Shown one piece after another: positions 42,451 through 51,644 of a DNA stretch of 64,000 nucleotides. The notes beneath the pieces are model-generated. The model was given only the letters and a program-made list of their open reading frames with translations. It was not told the DNA's origin and did not search any database. Both the position numbers and the translations under genes were made by a program. Within the stretch, counting starts at the first letter, position 1. Every line of letters starts with the position of its first letter. This DNA comes from Olivibacter oleidegradans (lineage in GTDB: Bacteria; Bacteroidota; Bacteroidia; Sphingobacteriales; Sphingobacteriaceae): assembly GCF_042432805.1 (NCBI RefSeq), contig NZ_JBHLWO010000002.1, forward strand, positions 1,302,001-1,366,000, in the 5' to 3' direction.

Positions 42451-43184
42451 GCAAGGTGGATTCCTGGAGGCAATTCTTTGGAAACTTCCTCATGCAAGCC
42501 CAAACGATGGCTGATATGGGTCAAATAGGTGTGGTCAGCCCCTATTCTGCTCGCAAAGTTTATAGCTTCTTCTAAAGTAAAATGAGAAATATGCGCCTCT
42601 CGTTGCAACGCGTTTACTACTAAAGTTTTTGTACCTTTTATTTTGTTCACGGAACTTTCCGAAACGGATTTCACATCGGTAAGGTAAGTGAAATCACCAA
42701 AGCGATAACCTTTTATCGGTAGTTTAAAATGCATAATATCAATAGGTTGAACACCTATATTTCCCACGAAAAAGGATTGATCGGTTACATCTCTTAAATT
42801 AATCTTAGGTATACCTGGATATTTGTGCTCAGCGAAGATATAATAGAATTCCCGTTTAAGTGCTTCTTGAACCAAATAATCGCCAAAAACATCAATTGCT
42901 GTCCCCTGAAAATAGTTAAAGGCACGGATATCGTCCAAACCTGCTATATGATCTTTATGTGCATGCGTGTAAAGTACGGCTTCTAAATGATTTACTTTCG
43001 CACGGAGCATTTGAAAACGAAAATCAGGGCCGGTATCGATCACAATGTTTTTGCCTTTCTCCGTGAGCAAAATAGAAGAACGAAGACGTTTATCACGATA
43101 ATCAGAAGAGGTACAGACGTTACAACTGCATGCAATTACAGGCACGCCCTGTGATGTTCCTGTACCTAAAAACTTAATCGTCAA
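42417..43184 (-). CDS. MBL-fold metallo-hydrolase, PhnP-like phosphodiesterase
   Basis: Product of 255 aa. Metal-binding motif HAHKDH (Thr-His-Ala-His-Lys-Asp-His), a downstream Asp in YLTDVK and His residues in LTHISH complete a two-metal site. Near the N-terminus CSCNVC matches the extra zinc-binding C-x-C-x2-C of PhnP (phosphoribosyl cyclic phosphodiesterase). It probably cleaves a cyclic or linear phosphodiester; no phosphonate genes are nearby, so a PhnP role is uncertain. It overlaps the preceding 90-aa gene by four bases (43181-43184) and is antisense to the DUF3050 3' end. Confidence 0.9.
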   Translation of the reverse strand: MTIKFLGTGTSQGVPVIACSCNVCTSSDYRDKRLRSSILLTEKGKNIVIDTGPDFRFQMLRAKVNHLEAVLYTHAHKDHIAGLDDIRAFNYFQGTAIDVFGDYLVQEALKREFYYIFAEHKYPGIPKINLRDVTDQSFFVGNIGVQPIDIMHFKLPIKGYRFGDFTYLTDVKSVSESSVNKIKGTKTLVVNALQREAHISHFTLEEAINFASRIGADHTYLTHISHRLGLHEEVSKELPPGIHLAYDGLEISLDD

Positions 43185-43453
43185 AGTGTTAATTTAGTTT
43201 GTTTAATATTAAATAATAGTTGTTTTTGTTTATCATCCAGCTGGGATATATCGGGTTCCAGTTCACGCAAAAGCTCAATTAACGAATTTATCTTTACCTC
43301 TACATTCGAAAAGCGATTAACAACTATTATCTTACTATTCTGTAAAAGGCAGGAACCTGTCTTAAAGTTTCCTTTTTCATAGCGAACTTTATAGCCCATG
43401 CCCTTAAAAAGAGCCTCTAACTTATCCAAACTATGTTGCGTAAACGGTAACAC
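43181..43453 (-). CDS. Hypothetical protein, 90 aa, partner of metallo-hydrolase
   Basis: I do not recognise this protein by family name. It is basic and soluble: a helix HSLDKLEALFKGMGYKVRYEKG, then two or three strands (SCLLQNSKIIVVN) and a C-terminal helix with acidic turn ELEPDISQLDDKQKQLL. A single Cys is present. The start overlaps no gene, while its stop overlaps the PhnP-like gene start by four bases, so the two are translationally coupled. The order small protein then MBL hydrolase suggests a shared pathway, but no partner function is known to me. Confidence 0.65.
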   Translation of the reverse strand: MLPFTQHSLDKLEALFKGMGYKVRYEKGNFKTGSCLLQNSKIIVVNRFSNVEVKINSLIELLRELEPDISQLDDKQKQLLFNIKQTKLTL

Positions 43454-43492
43454 TTTTTCTATGTATAAAAATCATTGACCCGATCGCAGAAC

Positions 43493-44143
43493 TTATCGCA
43501 AATCTACAACCTCCATCCCCGGATAATCTGCTTTGTCAAATATAAAAGTTTTGGGGCTAACTTTAACATTGGGTATGAAATTTTGGATGGTGTAGCTATA
43601 AAGGCTTCCACTTTTATCAAAAACTGTAACATCGTAAATCTGATTTACTGATTTGTTTAACCGTAATCGCACTTTGAAATAAGACTTGCTATTGTCCGTC
43701 GGGGTCAAATCAATCACCCACAAGGCCTTGCCTGCTACTTGCTCGCTTTTTGCGGCAGGATATTTAAATCCCTGATTATAGAACGAAAAAATATTTGCCG
43801 GGGTAATTGATCCCGATTGTGTTTCTTCTACATCGTTAATCTGAACTTCCTGCTCTTCTTTCAGTACATGCCATTGCTGTTTACCATCCGAGATCATTAC
43901 CTGATCGTCAAGAACGATACGGTATTTATTGGTTCGAGGTTCTACAGTTAACTCCCCTTTTTCATTTACCGTCGTCTGTTTTTGTTGGTTAAGTGCCTTT
44001 AAGCTAAATTGAATTTTAGCCGTTCTATACGATTGGTATTTTTTACTTATGTCGTTTAGCAGCTTCTTTGTTGCAGGATCATTTTGACCTAAAGCCATTA
44101 AACTGCAAGCAAGCAAAATAATCACAGAAATAAATTTCTTCAT
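43493..44143 (-). CDS. LolA-like outer-membrane lipoprotein carrier protein
   Basis: Product of 216 aa from ATG 44143, which begins the signal peptide KKFISVIILLACSLMALGQ; an in-frame start 17 codons upstream would spoil it. The mature part follows the LolA/LolB half-barrel pattern, with motifs like RTAKIQFSLKAL, GELTVEPRTNKYRIVL and QMWHVL-type DGKQQWHVL. In the Lol pathway LolA carries lipoproteins from the inner to the outer membrane through the periplasm. Bacteroidota LolA-like proteins are remote from the E. coli one. The next gene upstream is FtsK, 115 bases away on the same strand, an arrangement often seen in Bacteroidota. Confidence 0.88.
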   Translation of the reverse strand: MKKFISVIILLACSLMALGQNDPATKKLLNDISKKYQSYRTAKIQFSLKALNQQKQTTVNEKGELTVEPRTNKYRIVLDDQVMISDGKQQWHVLKEEQEVQINDVEETQSGSITPANIFSFYNQGFKYPAAKSEQVAGKALWVIDLTPTDNSKSYFKVRLRLNKSVNQIYDVTVFDKSGSLYSYTIQNFIPNVKVSPKTFIFDKADYPGMEVVDLR

Positions 44144-44258
44144 ATTATAAACTTCTGTAGCCACCGTTTTCCCCAGCGATTGGTAGGGGCTCAATAGCTA
44201 GGTTATATGGGATAGACGTTTTTATCTGCAAAACGTTTAATTGCGTATTCGATTTCCA

Positions 44259-46877
44259 TCAATCCTTTTTAGCTAAACTTTCCAAAAATTGTTCCAATGA
44301 GTATTCATCCGGGTATAGCACTTCCCTGGCCTTGCTACCTTCAAAAGGACCTACAATGCCTGCTGCTTCAAGTTGATCGATAATGCGCCCTGCACGGTTA
44401 TACCCTAATTTGAGTTTTCGCTGAATCAAGGACGTAGAACCCTGCTGATGCAAAACAATTAATCGCGCAGCTTCTTCAAATAATGCATCGCGGTCGTTTA
44501 CCAAATCGATATCACTTAAACCACTGCCCTCTCCATTTTCATCCACGTACTCGGGCAACAGAAAAGCTGAAGGATAGCCTCTTTGTGCCCCGATGAATTC
44601 TGAAATCTCTTCTACTTCGGGGGTGTCCACAAAAGCACATTGTATCCGGATCAAATCACTTCCTGTCGCGAGCAACATATCACCTCGTCCAATAAGTTGA
44701 TCCGCACCTCCGGTATCTAAAATCGTGCGTGAGTCCACCTTAGAAAGAACTCGGAAAGCTAAACGAGCCGGAAAGTTTGCTTTAATAGTACCGGTAATAA
44801 TATTAACGGAAGGGCGTTGCGTTGCAATTACTAAATGTATTCCCACGGCCCGTGCCAATTGCGCAAGTCGCGCGATAGGTGTCTCCACTTCCTTTCCGGC
44901 TGTCATCATCAGATCTGCAAATTCATCGACAATCAGAACAATGAAAGGCATAAAGCGATGTCCCTCTTCAGGATTAAGCCTTCTGTTAACAAATTTGTTG
45001 TTATATTCTCTCAGATTTCGCACTTGCGCATTCTTCAACAAATCGTAACGTTGATCCATTTCAATGCAAAGTGAATTGAGGGTATTGATAACTTTTTTCG
45101 TATCGGTTATGATGGCTTCCTCTTCTCCTGGAAGTTTAGCTAAAAAATGTCGCTCAATAGTTTTAAAAAGCGATAGTTCAACCTTCTTCGGGTCTACCAT
45201 CACAAATTTCAATTCTGCCGGATGCTTTTTATATAGTAAAGAAGTAATAATGGCATTAATGCCCACTGATTTACCCTGGCCCGTTGCCCCTGCAACTAGT
45301 AAGTGTGGCATTTTGGCTAGGTCAGCTATATATACTTCATTCGAAATAGTTTTGCCTAAAGCAATCGGTAAGTCCATTTCAGTATGCTGAAACTTTTCGG
45401 TAGCGATAACTGCTTTCATAGCAACCATCTCCGGCTTTTTATTTGGAACTTCAATACCGATAGTCCCTTTACCCGGCATCGGTGCAATAATACGTATTCC
45501 AAGGGCTGCTAAACTAAGTGCGATATCATCTTCTAAATTCTTGATTTTTGAAATACGCACACCTGGCTTAGGAATAATTTCATATAAGGTAACCGTAGGA
45601 CCAATAGTTGCCTTGATCTTGTCGATTTCAATATTATAATTGCTAAGTGTTTCAACAATTTTATCTTTATTTGCTTCCAGTTCTTCATTATTCACCACGA
45701 TCTTTCCCGAACCATAATCTTTTAACAAGTCTAAATGAGGGTGTTGATAGCCTGATAAATCTAATTTTGGATCATATTGACCAAATTGCTCTACAAGCGT
45801 ATCAGCGGTGGTCAACGGCTTTTCCTCCTTCACGCGCTCTACCAGTAAGTCAGGACTTTCTTTAACCTCGTTGAGTGGCATATTTCGCTCGGATTCCGGT
45901 TCATTTGCAATGAGCGGTTCCAATTCAAATGAAGGATTATTTGAACTTGCGTCTGAGTCCAATTCAACCTTTCTAGGTTTAACTTCTAAGTTCTGCGATA
46001 AACGAGTTTCATTTTCTTTCTCGCCACCAATATGATCGCTCCGGTCATTCTTTATTTGATTGCGCTGAAAGGCGGGTGTTGTGTATTCATCCTCCTGAAC
46101 GTCATCATCCTCTTCTTCCTCCACGTTGGATATAAGATCGTTGACATCATCATTTAACACTATTTTTTTCTTTTTCTCCGGCAGTTTAAAATCGAGATTA
46201 AATGCAATAATCAAAGCGGTTAAGCCTATAAATAACAAAAAGGCTCCAACACCTGCCGTGCCAACCTGTGCTTCTAGTATCTTATTGGTCCAAAAGCCGA
46301 ACTCTCCTTCTAAATAATGTGGATATTCTAAGATGAAGCTATGAAAATAAGCAATCGTTACCGATATGAACAACAAAAGAAAAAAACCGTAGCCAAAAAG
46401 CTTATCTAAAGCAATGAGTCTTACTTTAAATAGAAGCCTATACCCCATTACAAAAAAGGCTATTACAAACAAAAAGGATGCGATACCGAACCACTCGTAC
46501 ATAAATTGATTCGCCAATAATGCACCCAACTTGCCAAGCCAGTTTTCAACAACTACCTCTTTAAATCCCAAGGTTTCCAGCTCTTCCCTGGTCTTAAATA
46601 GTGTGTTCCACCCTCCATTAGCCGCAGATATATAACTTTGGTCATTTTGCCAAGTAAATAGATAAGAGGTAAATGCAATGAAAAAATAAAGAGACAGCAC
46701 CAAAAAAAATAGGCCGGCAATTTTCACAGCTTTACTATTCTGGAAATTTATTCGCCCCGAAAATCGGGTACCAAACGTCGATTGTTCATCGCGTGATCTT
46801 TTAGGGGTACCGTTATTTCGTATCTTCCCTTCTCCCTTTACTGTATTAGACCTAAACTGATTTCCTTTTAAAGACAT
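44259..46877 (-). CDS. ftsK: FtsK/SpoIIIE DNA translocase
   Basis: Product of 872 aa. Four membrane helices (about 50-215) anchor it at the division septum. An acidic, low-complexity linker (about 240-360) follows. The motor has Walker A GATGQGKSVG near 527-536, Walker B-type IVLIVDEFADLMM, and ATQRPSVNIITG. The C-terminal gamma winged helix is LIVLHQQGSTSLIQRKLKLGYNRA, which reads KOPS-like polar sites. It pumps the terminus region to help XerCD resolve dimers. LolA follows on the same strand. The upstream spacer contains CAAACTTA (46900-46907), a possible -7 element (TAAGTTTG). Confidence 0.96.
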   Translation of the reverse strand: MSLKGNQFRSNTVKGEGKIRNNGTPKRSRDEQSTFGTRFSGRINFQNSKAVKIAGLFFLVLSLYFFIAFTSYLFTWQNDQSYISAANGGWNTLFKTREELETLGFKEVVVENWLGKLGALLANQFMYEWFGIASFLFVIAFFVMGYRLLFKVRLIALDKLFGYGFFLLLFISVTIAYFHSFILEYPHYLEGEFGFWTNKILEAQVGTAGVGAFLLFIGLTALIIAFNLDFKLPEKKKKIVLNDDVNDLISNVEEEEDDDVQEDEYTTPAFQRNQIKNDRSDHIGGEKENETRLSQNLEVKPRKVELDSDASSNNPSFELEPLIANEPESERNMPLNEVKESPDLLVERVKEEKPLTTADTLVEQFGQYDPKLDLSGYQHPHLDLLKDYGSGKIVVNNEELEANKDKIVETLSNYNIEIDKIKATIGPTVTLYEIIPKPGVRISKIKNLEDDIALSLAALGIRIIAPMPGKGTIGIEVPNKKPEMVAMKAVIATEKFQHTEMDLPIALGKTISNEVYIADLAKMPHLLVAGATGQGKSVGINAIITSLLYKKHPAELKFVMVDPKKVELSLFKTIERHFLAKLPGEEEAIITDTKKVINTLNSLCIEMDQRYDLLKNAQVRNLREYNNKFVNRRLNPEEGHRFMPFIVLIVDEFADLMMTAGKEVETPIARLAQLARAVGIHLVIATQRPSVNIITGTIKANFPARLAFRVLSKVDSRTILDTGGADQLIGRGDMLLATGSDLIRIQCAFVDTPEVEEISEFIGAQRGYPSAFLLPEYVDENGEGSGLSDIDLVNDRDALFEEAARLIVLHQQGSTSLIQRKLKLGYNRAGRIIDQLEAAGIVGPFEGSKAREVLYPDEYSLEQFLESLAKKD

Positions 46878-47038
46878 TAATTTCTACAATTCTTTGGTAC
46901 AAACTTATGGATTTTTTTGGACGAAGGCTTCGCCCTAAATAAATTTTATAAATACTGTAGCGCTCGCACTCCCCAACCCGTTAAAGGTATCAGAAGATAA
47001 GCCATCAACAGGCTATCTACATACGTTTATTAATTCAC

Positions 47039-47773
47039 ATGAACATACATACTTTATTGTTAAATAACAAGAAGAGATTGATCTATGCGTTTCTAGGCCT
47101 TTGTTTTTTGTTGCCAATGAGCGCATGTCTTAAAGATGACGATAACGGACAAGATGGAACCATACCCGCAGCACTTGTATCGTTTATACATACATCACCG
47201 GATGCTGGTGATTTAATCGTAGGAATAAACGGGTATAGAGTTAATACACAACAATTTAAATATTTGGATAGAACGGTTTACCAATTGGTGTATCCAGGGG
47301 GTAACCAATTTCAGGTAAATACGTCAGCGGACAATAAAAAATTGGATGTAAAAAATTGGAGTTTAGAGGGTGGGGTATGCTATTCCATTTTTGCGGTAGA
47401 TCGCCTTGATTCATTGGAACTGTTAGGTATGCGGGATTTTTATGCAAGCGATGTCCCTGCCAGCGGCATGGCAAGAATTCGTTTTATTAATCTTTGCCCT
47501 GACTCCGTGAAATTTGACTTGAAGACAAGTGCGGTGGATACACTTTTAGCGTCCGATAAAAAGTTTAAGCAAAATAGTGCTTTTGGTAATATTAAAGCGG
47601 ACGACAACACAGCCTACACACTGGAGGTAATTAACCATGATACGCATGTATCAATCGCGAACGCTACTTTTACACCAAAACAAGGACAATATTATACTAT
47701 ACTGGCTACTGGCTTTATAGACACTGAAGAGGAGGCGAAAAAGCTTAAGGTCTCCATCTTCAAGCACGATTAG
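47039..47773 (+). CDS. DUF4397 domain lipoprotein
   Basis: Product of 244 aa. The signal peptide ends LLPMSAC, lipidation Cys near residue 30, so it is a surface or periplasmic lipoprotein. The body is one DUF4397 module: VSFIHTSPDAGDLIVGINGY and later RIRFINLCPDSVKFDL with a beta-sandwich pattern. Function is unknown; the domain occurs in adhesin-like Bacteroidota and Firmicutes proteins. It stands alone, divergent from FtsK, and has a clear terminator (47809-47839). Confidence 0.88.
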   Translation: MNIHTLLLNNKKRLIYAFLGLCFLLPMSACLKDDDNGQDGTIPAALVSFIHTSPDAGDLIVGINGYRVNTQQFKYLDRTVYQLVYPGGNQFQVNTSADNKKLDVKNWSLEGGVCYSIFAVDRLDSLELLGMRDFYASDVPASGMARIRFINLCPDSVKFDLKTSAVDTLLASDKKFKQNSAFGNIKADDNTAYTLEVINHDTHVSIANATFTPKQGQYYTILATGFIDTEEEAKKLKVSIFKHD

Positions 47774-47808
47774 GTTGATTGATGTCCATCATATCCCAAT
47801 CGATGGAC

Positions 47809-47839
47809 AGCCGCCCGCTCCCCTTGGGCGGCTTTTTTT
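47809..47839 (+). terminator. Terminator after DUF4397 gene
   Basis: AGCCGCCC (47809-47816) pairs with GGGCGGCT (47826-47833), loop of 9 bases, then a T7 tract. GC-rich stem, canonical rho-independent form. Confidence 0.88.
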
Positions 47840-47986
47840 CACAACACTTCATTCACTCTTACTTCGGGTGGGAAATAGTTAAGAGGTAAATAAGATAATG
47901 ATCTTTTTAAAACAAGTTAATGTTAAAACAGGTTTGAGGTTCTATATTACAATTAATGTAGTCAGTTAATAAAAAAGGTTATAAGC

Positions 47987-48017
47987 TTGCATATATCAAT
48001 AATTAAGTCTACCTTTG
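47987..48017 (+). promoter_or_regulatory. Bacteroidota-type promoter of DEAD-box helicase
   Basis: TTG at 47987-47989, 20 bases, TACCTTTG at 48010-48017. Transcript start near 48024, start codon at 48059, leaving about 35 bases of leader. The gap from the preceding terminator to here is A+T-rich without gene. Confidence 0.65.
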
Positions 48018-48058
48018 CACCTTCTTTAGACAATAAAGTCTAACGTTTTTTGAATTTC

Positions 48059-49852
48059 ATGAACCCATTTAGTCAATTGGGAATCCGTCATGATGTTGTT
48101 AATGCCATATCGGCGCTAGGTTTTGAAAAACCTACACCAATCCAGGAGCAGGCCATTCCGGCCCTTCTTACAGGCAGCAGCGATTTTGTCGGATTAGCCC
48201 AAACAGGAACCGGTAAAACCGCAGCATTTGGCCTGCCGTTATTAGAATTATTAGACTTCTCACAAAACACGCCTCAAGCATTAGTGCTTTGTCCTACGCG
48301 TGAACTGTGTTTACAGATTACTAATGATTTAAAAAATTTTTCTAAAAATCTAGACAATGTACACGTTGTAGCTGTGTATGGTGGCGCTAATATTAGCGAT
48401 CAGCTGCGCCAGATTAGACGTGGTGTACAAATTGTGGTTGCGACACCTGGCCGTATGCTCGATATTATCGGCAGAAAGGCCATAGATTTTTCGGGAGTAC
48501 GGTATGTAGTTTTGGATGAAGCGGATGAAATGCTCAATATGGGCTTTCAAGAGGACATTAACGATATCCTTTCAACTACTCCCGATGAAAAGAAAACGTG
48601 GTTATTTTCAGCCACTATGCCGGCAGAAGTACGTCGGATCGCAAAAAATTACATGACCGATCCGTTTGAACTTACCGTAGGAACAAAGAATACAGGTAAC
48701 GCAAATATCGATCATGAATACTACATCGTGAGACCGCGCGATAAATACGCGGCTTTTAAACGCATTGTAGATTTTAATCCTGAAATTTTCGGTATTGTTT
48801 TTTGCCGCACGAAAATTGAAACGCAAGAAATTGCGGAAGCCTTGATAAAGGATGGTTATAATGCCGATTCTCTACATGGTGATCTTTCGCAACAACAACG
48901 CGACAAAGTAATGAAACGTTACCGCGAACGTAGCTTGCAACTGCTCATCGCAACTGATGTTGCTGCGCGTGGTATCGATGTTAATAATGTAACACACGTT
49001 ATTAACTTCTCTTTACCTGACGAGATCGAGAATTATACGCACAGAAGTGGTCGTACTGCTCGTGCAGGTAAAACGGGAGTTTCTATTTCGTTGGTTACCT
49101 CTAAAGAACTAGGGAAAATAAGACAGATTGAACGTGTAATCGGCAAGCAATTCGTAAAAGCAGAGATTCCTAATGGTTTTGATGTATGCGAGAAACAATT
49201 GTTTGCACTTGTTCATAAAGTAAAAGCCGTTGAAGTGAATGATGACCAAATCGGTCAATACCTTCCACGTATCATGGACGAGTTTAGTGATTTTTCTAAA
49301 GAAGATGTCATTAAGCACTTTGCTAGCTTGGAGTTCAATCGCTTCTTGGATTATTACGAGAATGCACCTGATCTGAATGTATCTGCGGCAACTGACTCCC
49401 GATCAGAAAAGGGAGGAAAAGCAGATCGTTTTGGCCGTACAGGCTACAAATCTGACTTTACTCGCTTATTTATTAATCTTGGTTCGGTGGATGATTTTAC
49501 CAGAGGAGATATGTTGGGATACATCTGTAACAATGCACAGATAAGCGGTAAAAGCATCGGTAAGATAGACCTAAAAGGTGTGTATACTTTCTTTGAAGTA
49601 GAAAATGATGTAGTTGACAAAATCATGAGCGGATTTCAGCGAGCGGATTTCAACGGACGTTCCGTACGTGTTGAATTAGCCGGCGACCGAGACGCAGGCC
49701 CTTCTAGAAGTGGAAGCAGTCGGAGTGGGCGCTCTTCAAGAAGTAGTGGACGTGGAGGACGCGATCGTGAAAGAGATAGTGGTAATGGCGGAGGTTTTCG
49801 TGATTTTTCGGGAAAACGTCGCGAGAGAAAAGGTGAACGAAAAAAATGGTAA
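48059..49852 (+). CDS. DEAD-box RNA helicase with DbpA-type RNA-binding domain and RG-rich tail
   Basis: Product of 597 aa from ATG 48059; a TTG three codons earlier is in frame. The helicase core shows the Q motif with GFEKPTPIQEQAIP, Walker A AQTGTGKT near 45-52, PTRELC, DEAD in VLDEADEMLNMG, SAT, then ATDVAARGIDV and HRSGRTARAG. A DbpA/CsdA-like RNA-binding domain (about 460-540, TRLFINLGSVDDFTRGDMLGY) is followed by an Arg/Gly/Ser tail (SRSGRSSRSSGRGGRDRERD). This is the DeaD/CsdA type used in ribosome assembly and cold adaptation. It has its own promoter and terminator. Confidence 0.93.
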   Translation: MNPFSQLGIRHDVVNAISALGFEKPTPIQEQAIPALLTGSSDFVGLAQTGTGKTAAFGLPLLELLDFSQNTPQALVLCPTRELCLQITNDLKNFSKNLDNVHVVAVYGGANISDQLRQIRRGVQIVVATPGRMLDIIGRKAIDFSGVRYVVLDEADEMLNMGFQEDINDILSTTPDEKKTWLFSATMPAEVRRIAKNYMTDPFELTVGTKNTGNANIDHEYYIVRPRDKYAAFKRIVDFNPEIFGIVFCRTKIETQEIAEALIKDGYNADSLHGDLSQQQRDKVMKRYRERSLQLLIATDVAARGIDVNNVTHVINFSLPDEIENYTHRSGRTARAGKTGVSISLVTSKELGKIRQIERVIGKQFVKAEIPNGFDVCEKQLFALVHKVKAVEVNDDQIGQYLPRIMDEFSDFSKEDVIKHFASLEFNRFLDYYENAPDLNVSAATDSRSEKGGKADRFGRTGYKSDFTRLFINLGSVDDFTRGDMLGYICNNAQISGKSIGKIDLKGVYTFFEVENDVVDKIMSGFQRADFNGRSVRVELAGDRDAGPSRSGSSRSGRSSRSSGRGGRDRERDSGNGGGFRDFSGKRRERKGERKKW

Positions 49853-49857
49853 CCCTT

Positions 49858-49885
49858 AAGCCCCTATTTAGTAGGGGCTTTTTTT
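49858..49885 (+). terminator. Terminator after DEAD-box helicase gene
   Basis: AAGCCCCTA (49858-49866) pairs with TAGGGGCTT (49872-49880), 5-base loop, then T7. Canonical rho-independent terminator six bases past the stop. Confidence 0.88.
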
Positions 49886-49910
49886 ATACCAATTGTTTCT
49901 TATTTTTAAG

Positions 49911-51617
49911 TTAATATCCAACGGCCTTATCGTCTCCTCTTGAATCGGCGCCTCCCATCAATGAGCCATCCGAACCTACCAAAATTGCATCCACCCTACC
50001 AATGCTACCTCTAGGCGTAAACTTATATCCTTTCTGCTCCAAACGAGTTCGGACAGCGTCTGTTATCGCGTTCTCTTCTACAAATACCTCATCCGGCATC
50101 CATTGATGATGAAAACGGGGTGCATCAACAGCCTGCTGCATTGTTTTATCGAATTCTATGACGTTTAAGATCGTTTGAAATACCGACGTTATAATAGTTG
50201 ATCCGCCAGGTGTACCAAGAACCATAAAAAGCTTGTTATCTTTGGTTAAGATTGTCGGACTCATTGCACTTAACATTCGCTTTCCCGGTTCTATTGCATT
50301 TGCCTTTCCACCAAGAAGTCCATATAAATTGGGCACACCTGGTTTAATTGAGAAATCATCCATTTCATCATTTAATAAAAACCCTCCTTTTTGCACCACC
50401 ACCTGTGAGCCATAGGCATTATTCAGGGTAGTCGTTATGGATACCGCGTTCCCTTCTTTGTCAACAATTGAAAAGTGCGTCGTTTGTTCACTCTCATGAT
50501 GTTGAGGGCTTCCTGCTTTGATGGCGCTGCTAGGGGTAGCCCGATTAAAATTCATGTCTCGCATTCTTCCAAGCTGATAATTGGAATCCAACAGCCCCTT
50601 AATTGGTACTGGGTAAAAATCGATGTCTCCTAAATGTTCCGCGCGGTCCGCATAAACCCTCCGCTCAGCTTCCACCATCACTTGAATTGTCGAATCTTGT
50701 TGGAAGCCCCACCTGCTCAACGGATAGGGTTCAACTGATTTGAGCAAGGACACTAAAGCAATACCGCCACTAGATGAAGGCGGCATCGACACAACTTGGT
50801 AACCTTTATAATTTCCTATAATCGGTTCGCGCCATTTAGCTTGATAGCGTTTTAAATCCTCATAACTAATAATTCCGTTACCGCGCTTCATTTCCTCCAA
50901 AATCAAAAAAGCCGTCCGACCCTCGTAAAAACCGGCACGACCTTTCTCCTTAATTGCGGTAAGTGTCCGGGCTAAATCCTTTTGCACTAAAAGATCGCCT
51001 CCTTTCCATTCGCTTTTTTTATTAATAAGCGCCGTTCCCATTGGATTGAACCGCTGAAAAGCTTCCTTTCTTGCATTCAGCTCCTCCGCTTGCATAGCTG
51101 TAAGGGGGAAACCTTTTCTCGCTAAATCTATTGCTGGCTGAAGCAAATCCTTCCAAGCCAATTTAGCATATTTTTCGTGGGCTTTAACCATTCCATCCAC
51201 GGTTCCCGGAACCCCTACTGATAACTGTCCATCTAAACTTAAACGCTCGATTGGATTGCCTTCGGGGTCTAAATACATATCTCGTGTCGCTTTGCCGGGA
51301 GCTGTTTCCCTAAAATCCAAAGCGGCAAATTCGTTTTTGGCAGAACGATACACCATAAACCCGCCTCCACCGATATTCCCGGCATTGGGGTAAACGACGG
51401 CTAGGGCAAATTGTACTGCAATGGCAGCATCAACCGCGTTTCCACCTTTCTTCAGTATATTCAAACCAACTTCTGAAGCTATCGGGTGAGCAGAAACTAC
51501 CATACCATTCCTATATCCTGAAACTGCATCCTGTGCAACGACAATATGATGGGTTGGAAGTAAAAAGCACAGCAACAAACAACTGAATCTGCCGATTGAT
51601 CGTAAATAGGTGTTCAT
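49911..51617 (-). CDS. ggt: Gamma-glutamyltransferase (glutathione hydrolase)
   Basis: Product of 568 aa with signal peptide (about 1-29, ending VVAQ). The autocatalytic Thr is in the motif EQTTHFSIVDKEGNAVSITT near residue 380, where the chain is cut into large and small subunits. Substrate-binding motifs are GGGGFMVY-like NIGGGGFMVYR near the N-terminus and MPPSSSGGIAL and MLSAMSPTI with GTPGGS near the C-terminus. It works in the periplasm, breaking glutathione and other gamma-glutamyl compounds. It lies 27 bases downstream of gpsA on the same strand, so a shared transcript is possible. Confidence 0.95.
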   Translation of the reverse strand: MNTYLRSIGRFSCLLLCFLLPTHHIVVAQDAVSGYRNGMVVSAHPIASEVGLNILKKGGNAVDAAIAVQFALAVVYPNAGNIGGGGFMVYRSAKNEFAALDFRETAPGKATRDMYLDPEGNPIERLSLDGQLSVGVPGTVDGMVKAHEKYAKLAWKDLLQPAIDLARKGFPLTAMQAEELNARKEAFQRFNPMGTALINKKSEWKGGDLLVQKDLARTLTAIKEKGRAGFYEGRTAFLILEEMKRGNGIISYEDLKRYQAKWREPIIGNYKGYQVVSMPPSSSGGIALVSLLKSVEPYPLSRWGFQQDSTIQVMVEAERRVYADRAEHLGDIDFYPVPIKGLLDSNYQLGRMRDMNFNRATPSSAIKAGSPQHHESEQTTHFSIVDKEGNAVSITTTLNNAYGSQVVVQKGGFLLNDEMDDFSIKPGVPNLYGLLGGKANAIEPGKRMLSAMSPTILTKDNKLFMVLGTPGGSTIITSVFQTILNVIEFDKTMQQAVDAPRFHHQWMPDEVFVEENAITDAVRTRLEQKGYKFTPRGSIGRVDAILVGSDGSLMGGADSRGDDKAVGY

Positions 51618-51644
51618 AATAAGTCTTATATGATTGGTTAATAA

